The position numbers were made by a program, and so were the translations under genes. DNA of 46,731 bases from the NCBI GenBank assembly GCA_027483175.1, contig JAIXVE010000001.1, forward strand, positions 1 to 46,731. The letters run 5' to 3'. The stretch comes from Verrucomicrobiaceae bacterium. Lineage in GTDB: Bacteria > Verrucomicrobiota > Verrucomicrobiia > Verrucomicrobiales > V1-33. The notes beneath the pieces were generated by a model that saw nothing but the letters and a program-made list of their open reading frames with translations, made no database searches and had not been told where the DNA came from. This document shows, piece by piece, positions 7,796 to 16,575 of this stretch. Positions within the stretch are counted from its first letter, which is position 1, and every line of letters starts with the position of its first letter.

Positions 7796-9313
7796 TCACT
7801 CCCACTCAATGCTCGCCGGCGGCTTCGTGCTGATGTCATACAGCACCCGGTTGATCCCCTTCACATTATTCAGAATCTCATTCGAAATCGACGCCAGCAC
7901 CTCAAACGGCAGCCGCGCCCAGTCCGCCGTCATCGCGTCCTCGCTCGTCACCGCCCGAATACTGATCGCCCACTCGTAACTCCGCTCATCCCCCTTCACG
8001 CCCACCGTCTTCACCGGAATCAGCGCCGCATATGCCTGCCAGACCTTCTCATACCATCCCGTCTCCCGCAGCCGCTCCATGTAAATCGCATCGCACTCCC
8101 GGATAATCCTCAGCTTCTCCTCCGTCACCTCCCCCGGACACCGCACCGCCAGCCCGGGCCCCGGAAACGGATGGCGCCACAGAATGTCATGATCAATCCC
8201 CAGCACCGCCCCCAGCGCCCGCACCTCGTCCTTGAACAAATCCGCTAGCGGCTCCAGCACCCGACCCTCCTTCTGCAGATCAAGAATCCGGTCCACTCGG
8301 TTGTGATGCGTCTTGATCTTGCTCGCAATGCTCCCACTGCTCGCACTCTCAATCACGTCAGGATACAGCGTCCCCTGCGCAAACAACTCCACTTCCTCAC
8401 CAATCGCATCCCAGAACACATCAAGGAACAGGTTCCCGATGATCTTCCGCTTCTTCTCAGGATCCGTCTCCCCAGCCAGCGCCCCCAGAAAACGATCCGC
8501 ACAATACACCGTCTCAATCGGCACCCCCAATCGCGCAAAATTCGCCTGCACCTCCGCCGCCTCGTCCTTCCTCAGCAACCCGTGATCCACAAACACCGCC
8601 CGCAGCGGCACCTTCGCCTCGTGCAGCAGCACCGCTAACACCGTGCTGTCCACCCCGCCACTCACCCCGCACACCACTTTCCGATCCCCCACCTGCTTCC
8701 GGATCTCCCCGATCAGGTGATCCTTGAACGACGCCATCTCAAACCGCGGCGGATCATCCGCCAGCGCAATGAAATTCGCCAGCATCTGCGATCCCTCATG
8801 GCTGTGACTCACCTCCGGATGAAACTGAATCCCGAATACCCGCGGCCCGAACTGCAAGGCCACCGGCACCCCATCAGCATTCCGCGCAATCACCTTCGTC
8901 TCCTCCGCCAGCGCCGTGCACGTGTCACTGTGACTCATCCACACCTGACTCGCATTCACCCCCGCAAACAACGCACTCCCGCCCTCCGGCGTCATCACCG
9001 CCGGACCATACTCCCGCTTCGTCCCCGGACTCACCTGCCCGCCATGCTTCAGATTCAGAAGCTGCATCCCGTAACATACCCCCAGCACCGGCACGCCTAA
9101 CGAAGACAGCCACTCCCAGTCAATGTCCGGTGCCCCTTCCTCCCGCGTCGACCGCGGCCCGCCTGACAGAATCACCGCCGCCGGATGCCCGGTCTCCTTC
9201 AATTCCTCAGGCTGAAACAATCGGGAGTAATACCCGAGCTCGCGAATCCGCCGCACAATCAGCTGTGTGTACTGCGAACCGAAATCAATGATGGCAATCT
9301 GTCTGGAAAGCAT
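7796..9313 (-). CDS. guaA: GMP synthase (glutamine-hydrolysing)
   Basis: A 505-residue enzyme converting XMP, ATP and glutamine to GMP, the last step of guanine nucleotide synthesis in the cytoplasm. The N-terminal class I glutamine amidotransferase half shows the triad C80 (GVCYG), H165 and E167 (QFHPEV). The ATP pyrophosphatase half begins around residue 210 with the PP-loop SGGVDS (218-223), and the C-terminal dimerisation domain ends STKPPASIEWE as in the family. Length is normal. guaB lies directly upstream on the same strand, but a strong terminator ends seven bases before the guaA ATG, so the link between the two may be regulated (see finding). Confidence 0.97.
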   Translation of the reverse strand: MLSRQIAIIDFGSQYTQLIVRRIRELGYYSRLFQPEELKETGHPAAVILSGGPRSTREEGAPDIDWEWLSSLGVPVLGVCYGMQLLNLKHGGQVSPGTKREYGPAVMTPEGGSALFAGVNASQVWMSHSDTCTALAEETKVIARNADGVPVALQFGPRVFGIQFHPEVSHSHEGSQMLANFIALADDPPRFEMASFKDHLIGEIRKQVGDRKVVCGVSGGVDSTVLAVLLHEAKVPLRAVFVDHGLLRKDEAAEVQANFARLGVPIETVYCADRFLGALAGETDPEKKRKIIGNLFLDVFWDAIGEEVELFAQGTLYPDVIESASSGSIASKIKTHHNRVDRILDLQKEGRVLEPLADLFKDEVRALGAVLGIDHDILWRHPFPGPGLAVRCPGEVTEEKLRIIRECDAIYMERLRETGWYEKVWQAYAALIPVKTVGVKGDERSYEWAISIRAVTSEDAMTADWARLPFEVLASISNEILNNVKGINRVLYDISTKPPASIEWE

Positions 9314-9319
9314 AACGGG

Positions 9320-9356
9320 AAAAAAGAAAAACCGGCCCCCGTCACCCGGGAGCCGG
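9320..9356 (-). terminator. Intrinsic terminator between guaB and guaA
   Basis: On the minus strand, CCGGCTCCCG and CGGGGGCCGG form a 10-bp stem (one T-G pair) with loop GGTGA (9332-9356), followed by a T-tract broken by a single C (9331-9320). This is a textbook intrinsic terminator for guaB. The tract ends only seven bases before the guaA start codon. A second hairpin (9357-9371) precedes it. Confidence 0.85.
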
Positions 9357-9371
9357 CCGGGATCACCCCGG
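9357..9371 (-). promoter_or_regulatory. Hairpin in tandem with the guaB terminator
   Basis: CCGGG-GTGAT-CCCGG forms a 5-bp stem immediately upstream of the terminator stem and four bases after the guaB stop codon. Its right arm CCCGG can instead pair with CCGGG inside the left half and loop of the terminator (about 9345-9349), so the two structures could be mutually exclusive. That is an arrangement used in attenuators; here it is only a structural possibility. Confidence 0.35.
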
Positions 9372-9374
9372 TTG

Positions 9375-10832
9375 TTAAAGTGTCTGATAATTCACGGGTT
9401 CCTCCGTGACAACCACATCGTGCGCATGGCTTTCACGCAATCCCCCAGCCGTAATCCGCACAAACCCAGCCCTCGTCCGCAAGTCGTCCAGCGTCCGCGC
9501 CCCCAGATACCCCATCCCGCTCCGCAACCCACCCGTCAGCTGAAACACCACATCCCGCAGATGCCCTTTGTACGGCACCCGCGCCTCCACCCCCTCCGCC
9601 ACCAGCTTGCCGCTCGCATTCTGCCCGTATCGATCACTGCTCCCCTGCCGCATCGCCCGCAGGCTCCCCATCCCCCGGTACTCTTTGAACGTCCGACCCT
9701 GGTAGTTCACCATGTTCCCCGGACTCTCACTCGTCCCCGCCAGAATACTCCCCAGCATCACACAATCCGCACCCGCCGCCAGCGCCTTCACCACGTCCCC
9801 GCTGTACCGAATCCCCCCATCCGCAATCACCGCCACCCCGCGCTCCCGCGCATGCGACGCCACCTGCTGAATCGCCGTAAACTGCGGCACGCCCACCCCG
9901 CTGATCACCCGCGTCGTACAGATACTCCCCGGACCCACCCCCACCTTCAGCGCACTCGCCCCCGCATCGATCAAATCCTTCGCCCCCTGCGCCGTCACCA
10001 CATTCCCAGCCACCACCGGCACCTGCGGAAACTTCGACCGCAGCATCGCAATCACGGCCATCACCCGCGACGTGTGCCCAGTCGCCGCATCAATGAAAAT
10101 CGCGTCCGCGCCCGATTCCACCAGGGCCGCCGCCCGCTCCGCACAATCCTCGCCCACCCCAACCGCCCCGCCACACCGCAACCGCCCCCGCGCATCCTTC
10201 GCCGCATTCGTGAACATCGCCCGCTTCTTGATGTCCTGCGTCGTGATCATCCCCGTCAGCTTGCCAGCCCCATTCACCAGCGGCAGCTTCTCAATCCGGT
10301 GCCGGTAAAGAATCGCCCGCGCTTCCTCCAACGACGTCGTTTCCGGTGCTGTGATCAATCGATCCCGCGGCGTCATCACATCCGCCACCGTCCCCTCCGG
10401 ATTCTCAATGTGCCACACGTCCCGCGACGTCACCATTCCCGCCAGGCTCCCATCGTCACCCACCACCGGAAATCCCGCCACCCCGCGCTCATCCATGATC
10501 CGCAGCAACTCCCGCAACGCCACGTCCGGCCGCACCGTGAACGGATTCTCAATCACCGTGTTCTCCGACCGCTTCACCCGCGCCACATGCTCGGCCTGCT
10601 TCGCAATCGACAGATTCCGGTGCACCACCCCAAGCCCACCCTCCCGCGCCAGCGCAATCGCCAGCTCCGCCTCCGTCACCGTATCCATCGCCGACGAAAT
10701 CACCGGAATGTTCAATCGCAACCCGCTCGCCAGCGTCGTCCCGATGTCCGTCTCACTCGGCAGCACCTCGCTGAGTTGTGGCACCAGAAGCACATCATCA
10801 AAACTCAGGCCAAGAGGTATCGCGTCATTCAT
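9375..10832 (-). CDS. guaB: Inosine-5'-monophosphate dehydrogenase
   Basis: A 485-residue cytoplasmic enzyme oxidising IMP to XMP with NAD+, the committed step to GMP. The start is ATG at 10832, giving the family's N-terminus ([21 protein letters not shown]); the open frame runs further upstream but that part is low-complexity. The catalytic loop is GPGSICTT with Cys305, the same number as the E. coli enzyme. Two CBS domains occupy about residues 95-205 ([22 protein letters not shown]). The flap and IMP-binding segments [17 protein letters not shown] and [11 protein letters not shown] follow. Upstream and divergent is the rRNA methyltransferase gene, so 10833-10980 should hold the promoters for both. 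Confidence 0.97.
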   Translation of the reverse strand: MNDAIPLGLSFDDVLLVPQLSEVLPSETDIGTTLASGLRLNIPVISSAMDTVTEAELAIALAREGGLGVVHRNLSIAKQAEHVARVKRSENTVIENPFTVRPDVALRELLRIMDERGVAGFPVVGDDGSLAGMVTSRDVWHIENPEGTVADVMTPRDRLITAPETTSLEEARAILYRHRIEKLPLVNGAGKLTGMITTQDIKKRAMFTNAAKDARGRLRCGGAVGVGEDCAERAAALVESGADAIFIDAATGHTSRVMAVIAMLRSKFPQVPVVAGNVVTAQGAKDLIDAGASALKVGVGPGSICTTRVISGVGVPQFTAIQQVASHARERGVAVIADGGIRYSGDVVKALAAGADCVMLGSILAGTSESPGNMVNYQGRTFKEYRGMGSLRAMRQGSSDRYGQNASGKLVAEGVEARVPYKGHLRDVVFQLTGGLRSGMGYLGARTLDDLRTRAGFVRITAGGLRESHAHDVVVTEEPVNYQTL

Positions 10833-10980
10833 TGCTTGAAATCCAGCAGCGGGATCAACTGCCTTATACCCAGACGGGATTACTCGCGCCACGCCAGCAG
10901 TGTCAAACGCGGACTGTCTCCCATTACCCCTCCGAACCGCCGTTGCACCCGCCCGCTTCCTCCCCTTCCCTCCCCATTTC

Positions 10981-12210
10981 GTGTCCTCCTCTTCTCTTCC
11001 CTCTCCCACCCCCCGGCTCAAGCTCAGGCTCACCCCAGCCGGTGAACGCGCCGTCCGCTCCGGCCACCCATGGATCTTCGCCGAAAGCATCCGCGAACAA
11101 AACCGCGACGGCCAATCCGGCGAACTCGCCGTCATCTACACGCGCGAATCCAACCGCTACCTCGGCACCGGCTTCTACGACGCCAATTCCCCCATGCGCG
11201 TCCGCATGCTCGCCTCCACCCAGCAAACCACCATCAACACCGATTGGTGGCAGGCACGCCTCAACACCGCCGTCGCCGCCCGCGCCTCCCTCGTCTCCCC
11301 AGCCACCACCGGCATCCGCCTCATCAACGGCGAAAGCGACGGCTTCCCCGCCCTCGTCCTCGACCGCTATCACAATACTCTCGTCCTCAAACTCTACTCC
11401 GAGGTCTGGCTCCCCCACCTCGACATGATCCAGGCCCTCATCGTCGACTCCCTCAAACCTGACGCCCTCGTCCTCCGCCTCAGCCGCAACGCCGCCCCTG
11501 CCTTCGCCGCCGCCGACATCACCGAAGGCATCCGCCACGGCCAATGCTCCGAGGTCGTCGTCTTCCTCGAAGACAATCTCCGCCTCGAAGCCGAGGTCCT
11601 CAAAGGCCAGAAAACCGGCTTCTACCTCGACCAGCGCGAAAACCGCCGCCGCTTCGCTGGCTTCACCACCGGCGCCCACGTCCTCAACGCCTTCAGCTTC
11701 TCCGGCGGCTTCTCCCTCCAGGCCGCCCGCGGCGGTGCCCGCTCCGTCACCGACATCGACATCAGCCGCCACGCCCTCGCCGCCGGCGACCGCAACTTCG
11801 CCCTCAATCAGGACAATCCCACCGTCGCCAATACCCAGCGCCACTCCATCCAGGCCGACGCCTTCCAGTGGCTCGCCAACCCACAGCACACATTCGACGC
11901 CGCCGTCATCGACCCCCCATCCCTCGCACGCCGCGAATCCGACCGCACCAGCGCCATCGCCGCCTATCACAAACTCGCCATCACCGCCTCCCGCCACGTC
12001 CGCGGCGGCGGTCTCCTCCTCTGCTCGTCCTGCTCCGCTCACGTCTCCGCCGAAGAATTCTTCAACGCCGTCCGCCGCGCCCTCCCCGACGCCCGCGAAC
12101 TCTGGACTTCCACCCACGCCCCAGACCACCCCGCCGCCTTCCCGGAAGCCGCCTACCTCAAAGCCATCGCCCTCCGCCTCGCCTCGGTCGGCCGCTTCCG
12201 TAATCGCTGA
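10981..12210 (+). CDS. rlmI: RlmI-like 23S rRNA cytosine-C5 methyltransferase
   Basis: A class I SAM-dependent rRNA methyltransferase of the COG1092/RlmI group, which methylates C1962 of 23S rRNA in E. coli. An N-terminal PUA-like domain (LKLRLTPAGERAVRSGHPWIF) is followed by an EEHxx-type linker and the Rossmann domain: GQKTGFYLDQREN before motif I, NAFSFSGGFS (motif I), DIDISRHAL, DPPSLARR (motif IV) and CSSCSAHV with the probable catalytic Cys. The ending PDHPAAFPEAAYLKAIALRL matches the RlmI C-terminus. The start is unclear: the frame opens with GTG at 10900, but the first 27 residues look like translated leader, so I use GTG at 10981 (409 residues). All synonymous sites favour C, as in other plus-strand core genes. 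Confidence 0.88.
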   Translation: MSSSSLPSPTPRLKLRLTPAGERAVRSGHPWIFAESIREQNRDGQSGELAVIYTRESNRYLGTGFYDANSPMRVRMLASTQQTTINTDWWQARLNTAVAARASLVSPATTGIRLINGESDGFPALVLDRYHNTLVLKLYSEVWLPHLDMIQALIVDSLKPDALVLRLSRNAAPAFAAADITEGIRHGQCSEVVVFLEDNLRLEAEVLKGQKTGFYLDQRENRRRFAGFTTGAHVLNAFSFSGGFSLQAARGGARSVTDIDISRHALAAGDRNFALNQDNPTVANTQRHSIQADAFQWLANPQHTFDAAVIDPPSLARRESDRTSAIAAYHKLAITASRHVRGGGLLLCSSCSAHVSAEEFFNAVRRALPDARELWTSTHAPDHPAAFPEAAYLKAIALRLASVGRFRNR

Positions 12211-12284
12211 CTTCCCCCTCCACTCCCTCCGCTTCCCCCGGAATCCCGTGGACAACCCCCGCGCCCTGCGCAAACGACCTCCAC

Positions 12285-13103
12285 GTGAAGCTCTCTCCTC
12301 CACCCCCCGGCGTCATCCGCCTCCTCTTCCTCGGCGATATCTTCGGCGATCCAGGCCGCCGCGCCGTCATCGATCTCATCCCTAAACTCAAGGAATCCGC
12401 CGCCATCGACTTCGTCATCGTCAATGCCGAAAACTCCGCCGGCGGCCGCGGCGTCACCCCAAAAATCGCCATCGCCCTCATGCGCGCCGGAGCCGCCGTC
12501 ATCACCAGCGGCGACCACATCTGGGACCAATCCGAAATCATCGACTACATGGCCAGTGAACCCCGCATGCTCCGCCCTCTCAACTACCCACCAGGCACTC
12601 CCGGCCAGGGCAGCGTCATCCTCGAAACCGCCAAAGGCAAGGTCGCCGTCATGAACGCCCAGGGCCGCACCTTCACCAACCCGCCCCTCGAAAACCCCTT
12701 CCTCGCCACCGCCGCAGAAGCCGCACGCCTCCGCGAGGAAACCCCAGTCATCTTCCTCGACTTCCACGCCGAAGCCACTAGCGAAAAAATCGCCATGGGC
12801 TGGCACCTCGATGGCGTCGTCTCCGCCGTCGTCGGCACACACACCCACGTCCAGACCGCCGACGAACGCATCCTCCCCAACGGCACCGCTCACCTCACCG
12901 ACGCAGGCATGTGCGGCCCGGAAGACAGTGTCATCGGCTCCCGCGTCGAACCCGTCCTCCAACGCTTCCGCACCAGCATGCCCGCCCGATTCTTCGTCGC
13001 CCAGGGCCCCGTCCGCGTCTCCGGCGCCTGCATCGACGTCGATACCACCACCGGCCGCGCCCTCAGCATCATCCGCGTCTCCGAACGCTGGTCCGAACCC
13101 TGA
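12285..13103 (+). CDS. TIGR00282-family metallophosphoesterase (YmdB-like)
   Basis: A 272-residue calcineurin-like phosphoesterase. Metal-ligand motifs are in order: FLGDIFGDPGR (Asp), VNAENSAGG (Asn and Glu), SGDHIWD (His), DFHAEATSEK (His), GTHTHVQTAD (His pair) and the family signature DAGMCGPEDSVIG. Characterised relatives (Bacillus YmdB, Deinococcus DR1281) hydrolyse 2',3'-cyclic nucleotides; the Bacillus protein influences biofilm and sporulation decisions. Cytoplasmic, no signal peptide. It follows the methyltransferase gene by 74 bases on the same strand; the pair may share a transcript. Length is normal for the family. Confidence 0.92.
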   Translation: MKLSPPPPGVIRLLFLGDIFGDPGRRAVIDLIPKLKESAAIDFVIVNAENSAGGRGVTPKIAIALMRAGAAVITSGDHIWDQSEIIDYMASEPRMLRPLNYPPGTPGQGSVILETAKGKVAVMNAQGRTFTNPPLENPFLATAAEAARLREETPVIFLDFHAEATSEKIAMGWHLDGVVSAVVGTHTHVQTADERILPNGTAHLTDAGMCGPEDSVIGSRVEPVLQRFRTSMPARFFVAQGPVRVSGACIDVDTTTGRALSIIRVSERWSEP

Positions 13104-13113
13104 CCACCCCGCA

Positions 13114-13182
13114 AAGTGGCACAGGCATCCCGCCTGTGACCTCTCCCAACAAGCACACTGACACAGACTTCCCACCTGTGAC
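13114..13182. repeat. Two CACAGGC...GCCTGTG palindromes
   Basis: CACAGGC-ATCCC-GCCTGTG lies at 13120-13138, and a degraded copy CACAG...CTGTG at 13162-13180, both framed by GTGGC or CTGAC and GTGAC. They sit between the phosphoesterase and U32 peptidase genes and form a family distinct from the AAC-loop palindromes elsewhere. The rest of the gap to 13359 is C-rich and featureless. Confidence 0.65.
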
Positions 13183-13359
13183 CCCATCGCCGAAGCTCAC
13201 AAAAAAAGCCACCTCCACTCTCTCCCAACTCGTCGAAGCCTCGGAACTTCCATAGCCGCTCCCCACCACTGCCCCCAACCTTCCCTCTCGCCCCTCCTCC
13301 TTCCCCAATCCCCCACACCAGCTCGCCCCATCGGCTTGCACTCCTCCCCAGCGGCATCC

Positions 13360-15843
13360 ATGAACCCCATCATGGCTTCCTCCGCTCCCGCCCTCCCCGA
13401 ACTGCTCGCCCCAGCCGGCAACTTCGAATGCGTCCGGGCCGCCGTCGCCAACGGCGCCGACGCCGTCTACTTCGGCCTCCCGCGCTTCAACGCACGCCTC
13501 CGCGCCGACAACTTCACCGAAGCCGATCTCCCCTCCGTCATGCAGTTCCTCCACGACCGCGGGGTCCGCGGCTTCGTGACCATGAACACGCTCATCTTCA
13601 CCAGCGAACTCCCCGCCGCCGCCGACCAACTCCGTCTCCTCGAAGCCTCCGGCGTCGACGCCATCATCGTCCAGGACATCGGCCTCGCCCTCCTCGCCCG
13701 CGCCGTCGCCCCTAACCTCGAACTCCACGCGAGCACCCAGATGACCATCACGTCTCCGGAAAGTCTCGCCCTCATGAACCGTCTCGGCCTCGACCGCGCC
13801 GTCCTCGCCCGCGAACTCTCCCTCCGCGAACTCGAACGCTTCAGGAACTCCGGCGTCCCGCTCGAGGTCTTCGTCCACGGCGCTCTCTGCGTCGCCTACT
13901 CCGGTCAGTGTCTCACCAGCGAAAGTCTCGGCCACCGCAGCGCCAATCGCGGCGAATGCGCCCAGGCCTGCCGCATGCCCTATCAACTCGTCGTCGACGG
14001 CCAGACCCGCGACACCGGCGGTCGTTCCTATCTCCTCTCCCCTCAGGACCTCGCCGCCGTCGACGAAATCCCTAACCTCGTCCAGCTCGGCATCCGCAGC
14101 TTCAAAATCGAAGGCCGTCTCAAATCCCCCGAATACGTCGCCGCCGTCACCCGCGTCTACCGCAAGGCCATCGACGCCGCCCTCGACGGCCGCGACCACG
14201 CAGAAACCATCACCCGCAGCGACTGGTACGATCTCCAGATGACCTTCAGCCGCGGTCTCTTCAGCGGCTGGATGCACGGGGTCGATCACCAGCGGCTCGT
14301 CGACGGTCGCTTCGCCAAAAAACGCGGCCCCATCGTCGGCCACGTCGCCGCCTCAGGCTCAGACTGGGTCGAACTCGACCGCGTCGGAGCCGCCCTCAAA
14401 CCCGGCGACGGGGTCGTCTTCGACACCGGAGGCGACACCAATCGCGAACAAGGCGGCTTCGTCTTCTCCGTCGACCACCGCCGTCTCTCCTTCCAGCGCG
14501 GCAAAATCAACTTCTCCCTCGTCCCTCCCGGCACCCGGGTCTGGAAAACCAGCGACCCAGCCATGGAACGGCGTCTCCGCTCGTCATGGCAGGGCGATAT
14601 CAAACCCCAGCGCACCATCCCCCTCTCCCTCGTCGTCTCCGGCCAACCCGGCGAACCACTCGTCGTCGCCGTCGCAAACTCCCCCATCAGCGCCACCTCC
14701 GCCATCCCGCTCCAGCCCGCCGAAAAACGCCCGCTCTCCCCAGCCACCCTCACAGAACAATTCGGCCGTCTCGGCGGCACTCGCTGGCACCTCGCCGACC
14801 TCGTCTCCCACCTCCCGGACGACGTCATGCTCCCCGTCAGCGAACTCAATCGTCTCCGTCGCGCCCTCGTCGCCAGTCTCGAAACCGCCACCCCTTCTAA
14901 CCCAATCTCCGCCGCCCCAGCCACCCCGCGACCTTCCCTCACCGATCTCCTCCGCCCCATCACCACCGCCCGCACCACCGACCAGGCCCTGACACCCGAT
15001 CTCCGCGTCCTCTGCCGCAACCGCGCCCAGCTCATCGCCGCCGCCAACGCAGGCATCTCCACCGCCTACCTCGACCTCGAAGACATCCGCGGCTACGCCG
15101 ACGCCGTCGCATGGGCCCGCTCAGAATCCAATCTCCGTCTCTTCCTCGCCACCCCCCGCATCCAGAAAGCCGGCGAACAGGGCTTCTTCAAACTCATCGA
15201 ACGCGCCAACCCTCACGGCATCCTCGCCCGCAACCCAGGCGCAGTCGACCACTTCTCCTCCGCCGGCTTCGAAACCGTCGGCGACTTCTCCCTCAACGTC
15301 GCCAACCCCCTCACCGCCCAGTGGTACCACCAGCTCGGCCTCAACCGCCTCACCATCTCCTGCGACCTCAGCGCCCCCCAGGTCACCGACCTCCTCCTCG
15401 CCGCTCCTCCCTCATGGTTCGAGCTCATCCTCCACCAGCACATGCCCATGTTCCATATGGAGCACTGTGTCTTCGCCGCCTTCATGTCCTCTGGCTCCTC
15501 CTTCCTCGACTGCGGCCGACCCTGCGATCACCATAAGGTCTCCCTCCGCGACCGCGTCGGCATGGAACACCCGCTCAAAGCAGACGCCGGCTGCCGCAAC
15601 ACGCTCTTCAATGCCGTCGCCCAAACCGGCGCCCGCCACTTCTCCGATCTCCGCGCCGCAGGCCTCGCCAACTTCCGCATCGATCTCCTCGACGAATCCC
15701 CAGACGAATCCCTCCACATCCTCAACGCCTACTCCCATCTCCTCTCGGGCCTCGCCGACGGCTCATCCCTCTGGCGCGACCTCAAAGCCCTCTCCCAACT
15801 CGGCGTCACCTCCGGCACGCTCCGCGATTCCCCCGAATCCTGA
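13360..15843 (+). CDS. Large U32 family peptidase-like protein (DUF3656 type)
   Basis: An 827-residue protein. The N-terminal TIM-barrel (about 20-300) shows ELLAPAGNFECVRAAVANGA and the U32 signature VFVHGALCVAYSGQCLTSES, then NRGECAQACRMPY with the conserved cysteines. Members include the proteins that install 5-hydroxycytidine in 23S rRNA (RlhA) or 5-hydroxyuridine in tRNA (TrhP), so an RNA-hydroxylation role is likelier than proteolysis. The middle (about 300-500) fits DUF3656; a C-terminal second barrel-like part holds LFLDCGRPCDHH and GCRNTLFN, giving more cysteines possibly for an iron-sulphur cluster. ATG at 13360 is used; the frame opens with TTG at 13336. C-ending codons dominate throughout. 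Confidence 0.88.
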   Translation: MNPIMASSAPALPELLAPAGNFECVRAAVANGADAVYFGLPRFNARLRADNFTEADLPSVMQFLHDRGVRGFVTMNTLIFTSELPAAADQLRLLEASGVDAIIVQDIGLALLARAVAPNLELHASTQMTITSPESLALMNRLGLDRAVLARELSLRELERFRNSGVPLEVFVHGALCVAYSGQCLTSESLGHRSANRGECAQACRMPYQLVVDGQTRDTGGRSYLLSPQDLAAVDEIPNLVQLGIRSFKIEGRLKSPEYVAAVTRVYRKAIDAALDGRDHAETITRSDWYDLQMTFSRGLFSGWMHGVDHQRLVDGRFAKKRGPIVGHVAASGSDWVELDRVGAALKPGDGVVFDTGGDTNREQGGFVFSVDHRRLSFQRGKINFSLVPPGTRVWKTSDPAMERRLRSSWQGDIKPQRTIPLSLVVSGQPGEPLVVAVANSPISATSAIPLQPAEKRPLSPATLTEQFGRLGGTRWHLADLVSHLPDDVMLPVSELNRLRRALVASLETATPSNPISAAPATPRPSLTDLLRPITTARTTDQALTPDLRVLCRNRAQLIAAANAGISTAYLDLEDIRGYADAVAWARSESNLRLFLATPRIQKAGEQGFFKLIERANPHGILARNPGAVDHFSSAGFETVGDFSLNVANPLTAQWYHQLGLNRLTISCDLSAPQVTDLLLAAPPSWFELILHQHMPMFHMEHCVFAAFMSSGSSFLDCGRPCDHHKVSLRDRVGMEHPLKADAGCRNTLFNAVAQTGARHFSDLRAAGLANFRIDLLDESPDESLHILNAYSHLLSGLADGSSLWRDLKALSQLGVTSGTLRDSPES

Positions 15844-15983
15844 ATCCCGTCCTCTCCAGGGAAAAATCATCAGGCTCCGCATTCACGTGTAACTGCACGC
15901 CGCCCAACGTCGCCATGTACCATGGAGGGCCGAAAGGCCTCGCGCCAACCTCACCTCCCCTTAATAACAAAGAAGCAACACCC

Positions 15984-16358
15984 ATGAAAACACTCGTTCT
16001 CTCCCTCCTCCTCACCCCAGTCCTCGCCTTCGCTCAGGACGCCGCCAAACCAGCCAAGCCCGGCAAGCCAGGCGGCAACCGCCCCGACCCGGAAGCCCAA
16101 TTCAAGAAGCTCGACACCAACACCGACAGCGCCGTCTCCCTCGACGAATTCAAGGCCGGCCCAATGGGCAAAAAAGACCCAGCCAAAGCCGAAGAACTCT
16201 TCAAGAAGCTCGACAAAGACTCCGACGGCAAACTCACCCTCGAAGAATTCAAAACCCGCGGCCCTCGCAAAGGCGGTGACAAAAAACCCGGCGGCCCCAA
16301 GGCCGACGCCCCAGCCGCCCCAGCTGCACCAGCCCCAGCCGACGCCGAAAAGAAGTAA
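15984..16358 (+). CDS. Small secreted EF-hand protein
   Basis: A 124-residue protein with a cleavable signal peptide (MKTLVLSLLLTPVLAFA, cleavage after about residue 17), then a Lys/Pro/Gly-rich stretch and two canonical EF-hand loops, DTNTDSAVSLDE and DKDSDGKLTLEE, each with Asp at positions 1, 5 and Glu at 12. It should bind two calcium ions outside the inner membrane. The C-terminal 35 residues are Ala/Pro/Lys rich and probably disordered. The frame can be read 23 codons further upstream, but the signal peptide fixes the start at 15984. A perfect 13-bp hairpin follows. The partner is unknown. Confidence 0.88.
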   Translation: MKTLVLSLLLTPVLAFAQDAAKPAKPGKPGGNRPDPEAQFKKLDTNTDSAVSLDEFKAGPMGKKDPAKAEELFKKLDKDSDGKLTLEEFKTRGPRKGGDKKPGGPKADAPAAPAAPAPADAEKK

Positions 16359-16424
16359 CTGACACGGAGGCGCTCCGCCGCCTCCCTCCCTCGGTCAGCG
16401 CCCCACCAGCCTGACCACCCCTCC

Positions 16425-16458
16425 AACGCCGTTCCCCGCTCACCCGGGGAACGGCGTT
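16425..16458 (+). terminator. Perfect 13-bp hairpin after the EF-hand gene
   Basis: AACGCCGTTCCCC (16425-16437) pairs perfectly with GGGGAACGGCGTT (16446-16458) across an 8-nt loop. It lies between convergent genes and could end transcription from either side, but there is no T-tract on either strand, so it may act with Rho or as an RNA 3' end stabiliser. Confidence 0.55.
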
Positions 16459-16575
16459 CTGCTGCCCACCTCCTCCAGAAAAGCGAAACCCGCGTCCCGG
16501 CGCTTATCAAATTCAATTCATCTTTCCCGACGATGAGCCCCGGATTTTGCAAACGCCAGGGATCCCGAAAGCGAC

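Noticed and set aside
9267-11045. A 592-codon plus-strand frame across guaB
   Set aside because: Arg/Pro/His-rich shadow of guaB, which is certain from its catalytic loop and CBS domains.
10924-12303. A 459-codon minus-strand frame opposite the RlmI-like gene
   Set aside because: It is a Gly/Glu/Val/Ala-rich shadow produced by C-ending codons of the real gene; it has no domain features.
13069-14343. A 424-codon minus-strand frame opposite the U32 gene
   Set aside because: Same shadow effect: Asp/Gly/Val/Ala/Glu-rich, antisense to a well recognised family.
16425-16458. A REP-type palindrome like the AAC-loop family
   Set aside because: It has a 13-bp stem with an 8-nt loop and no GGG-AAC-CCC-like core, and lies right after a gene between convergent genes, so a terminator-like role fits better.
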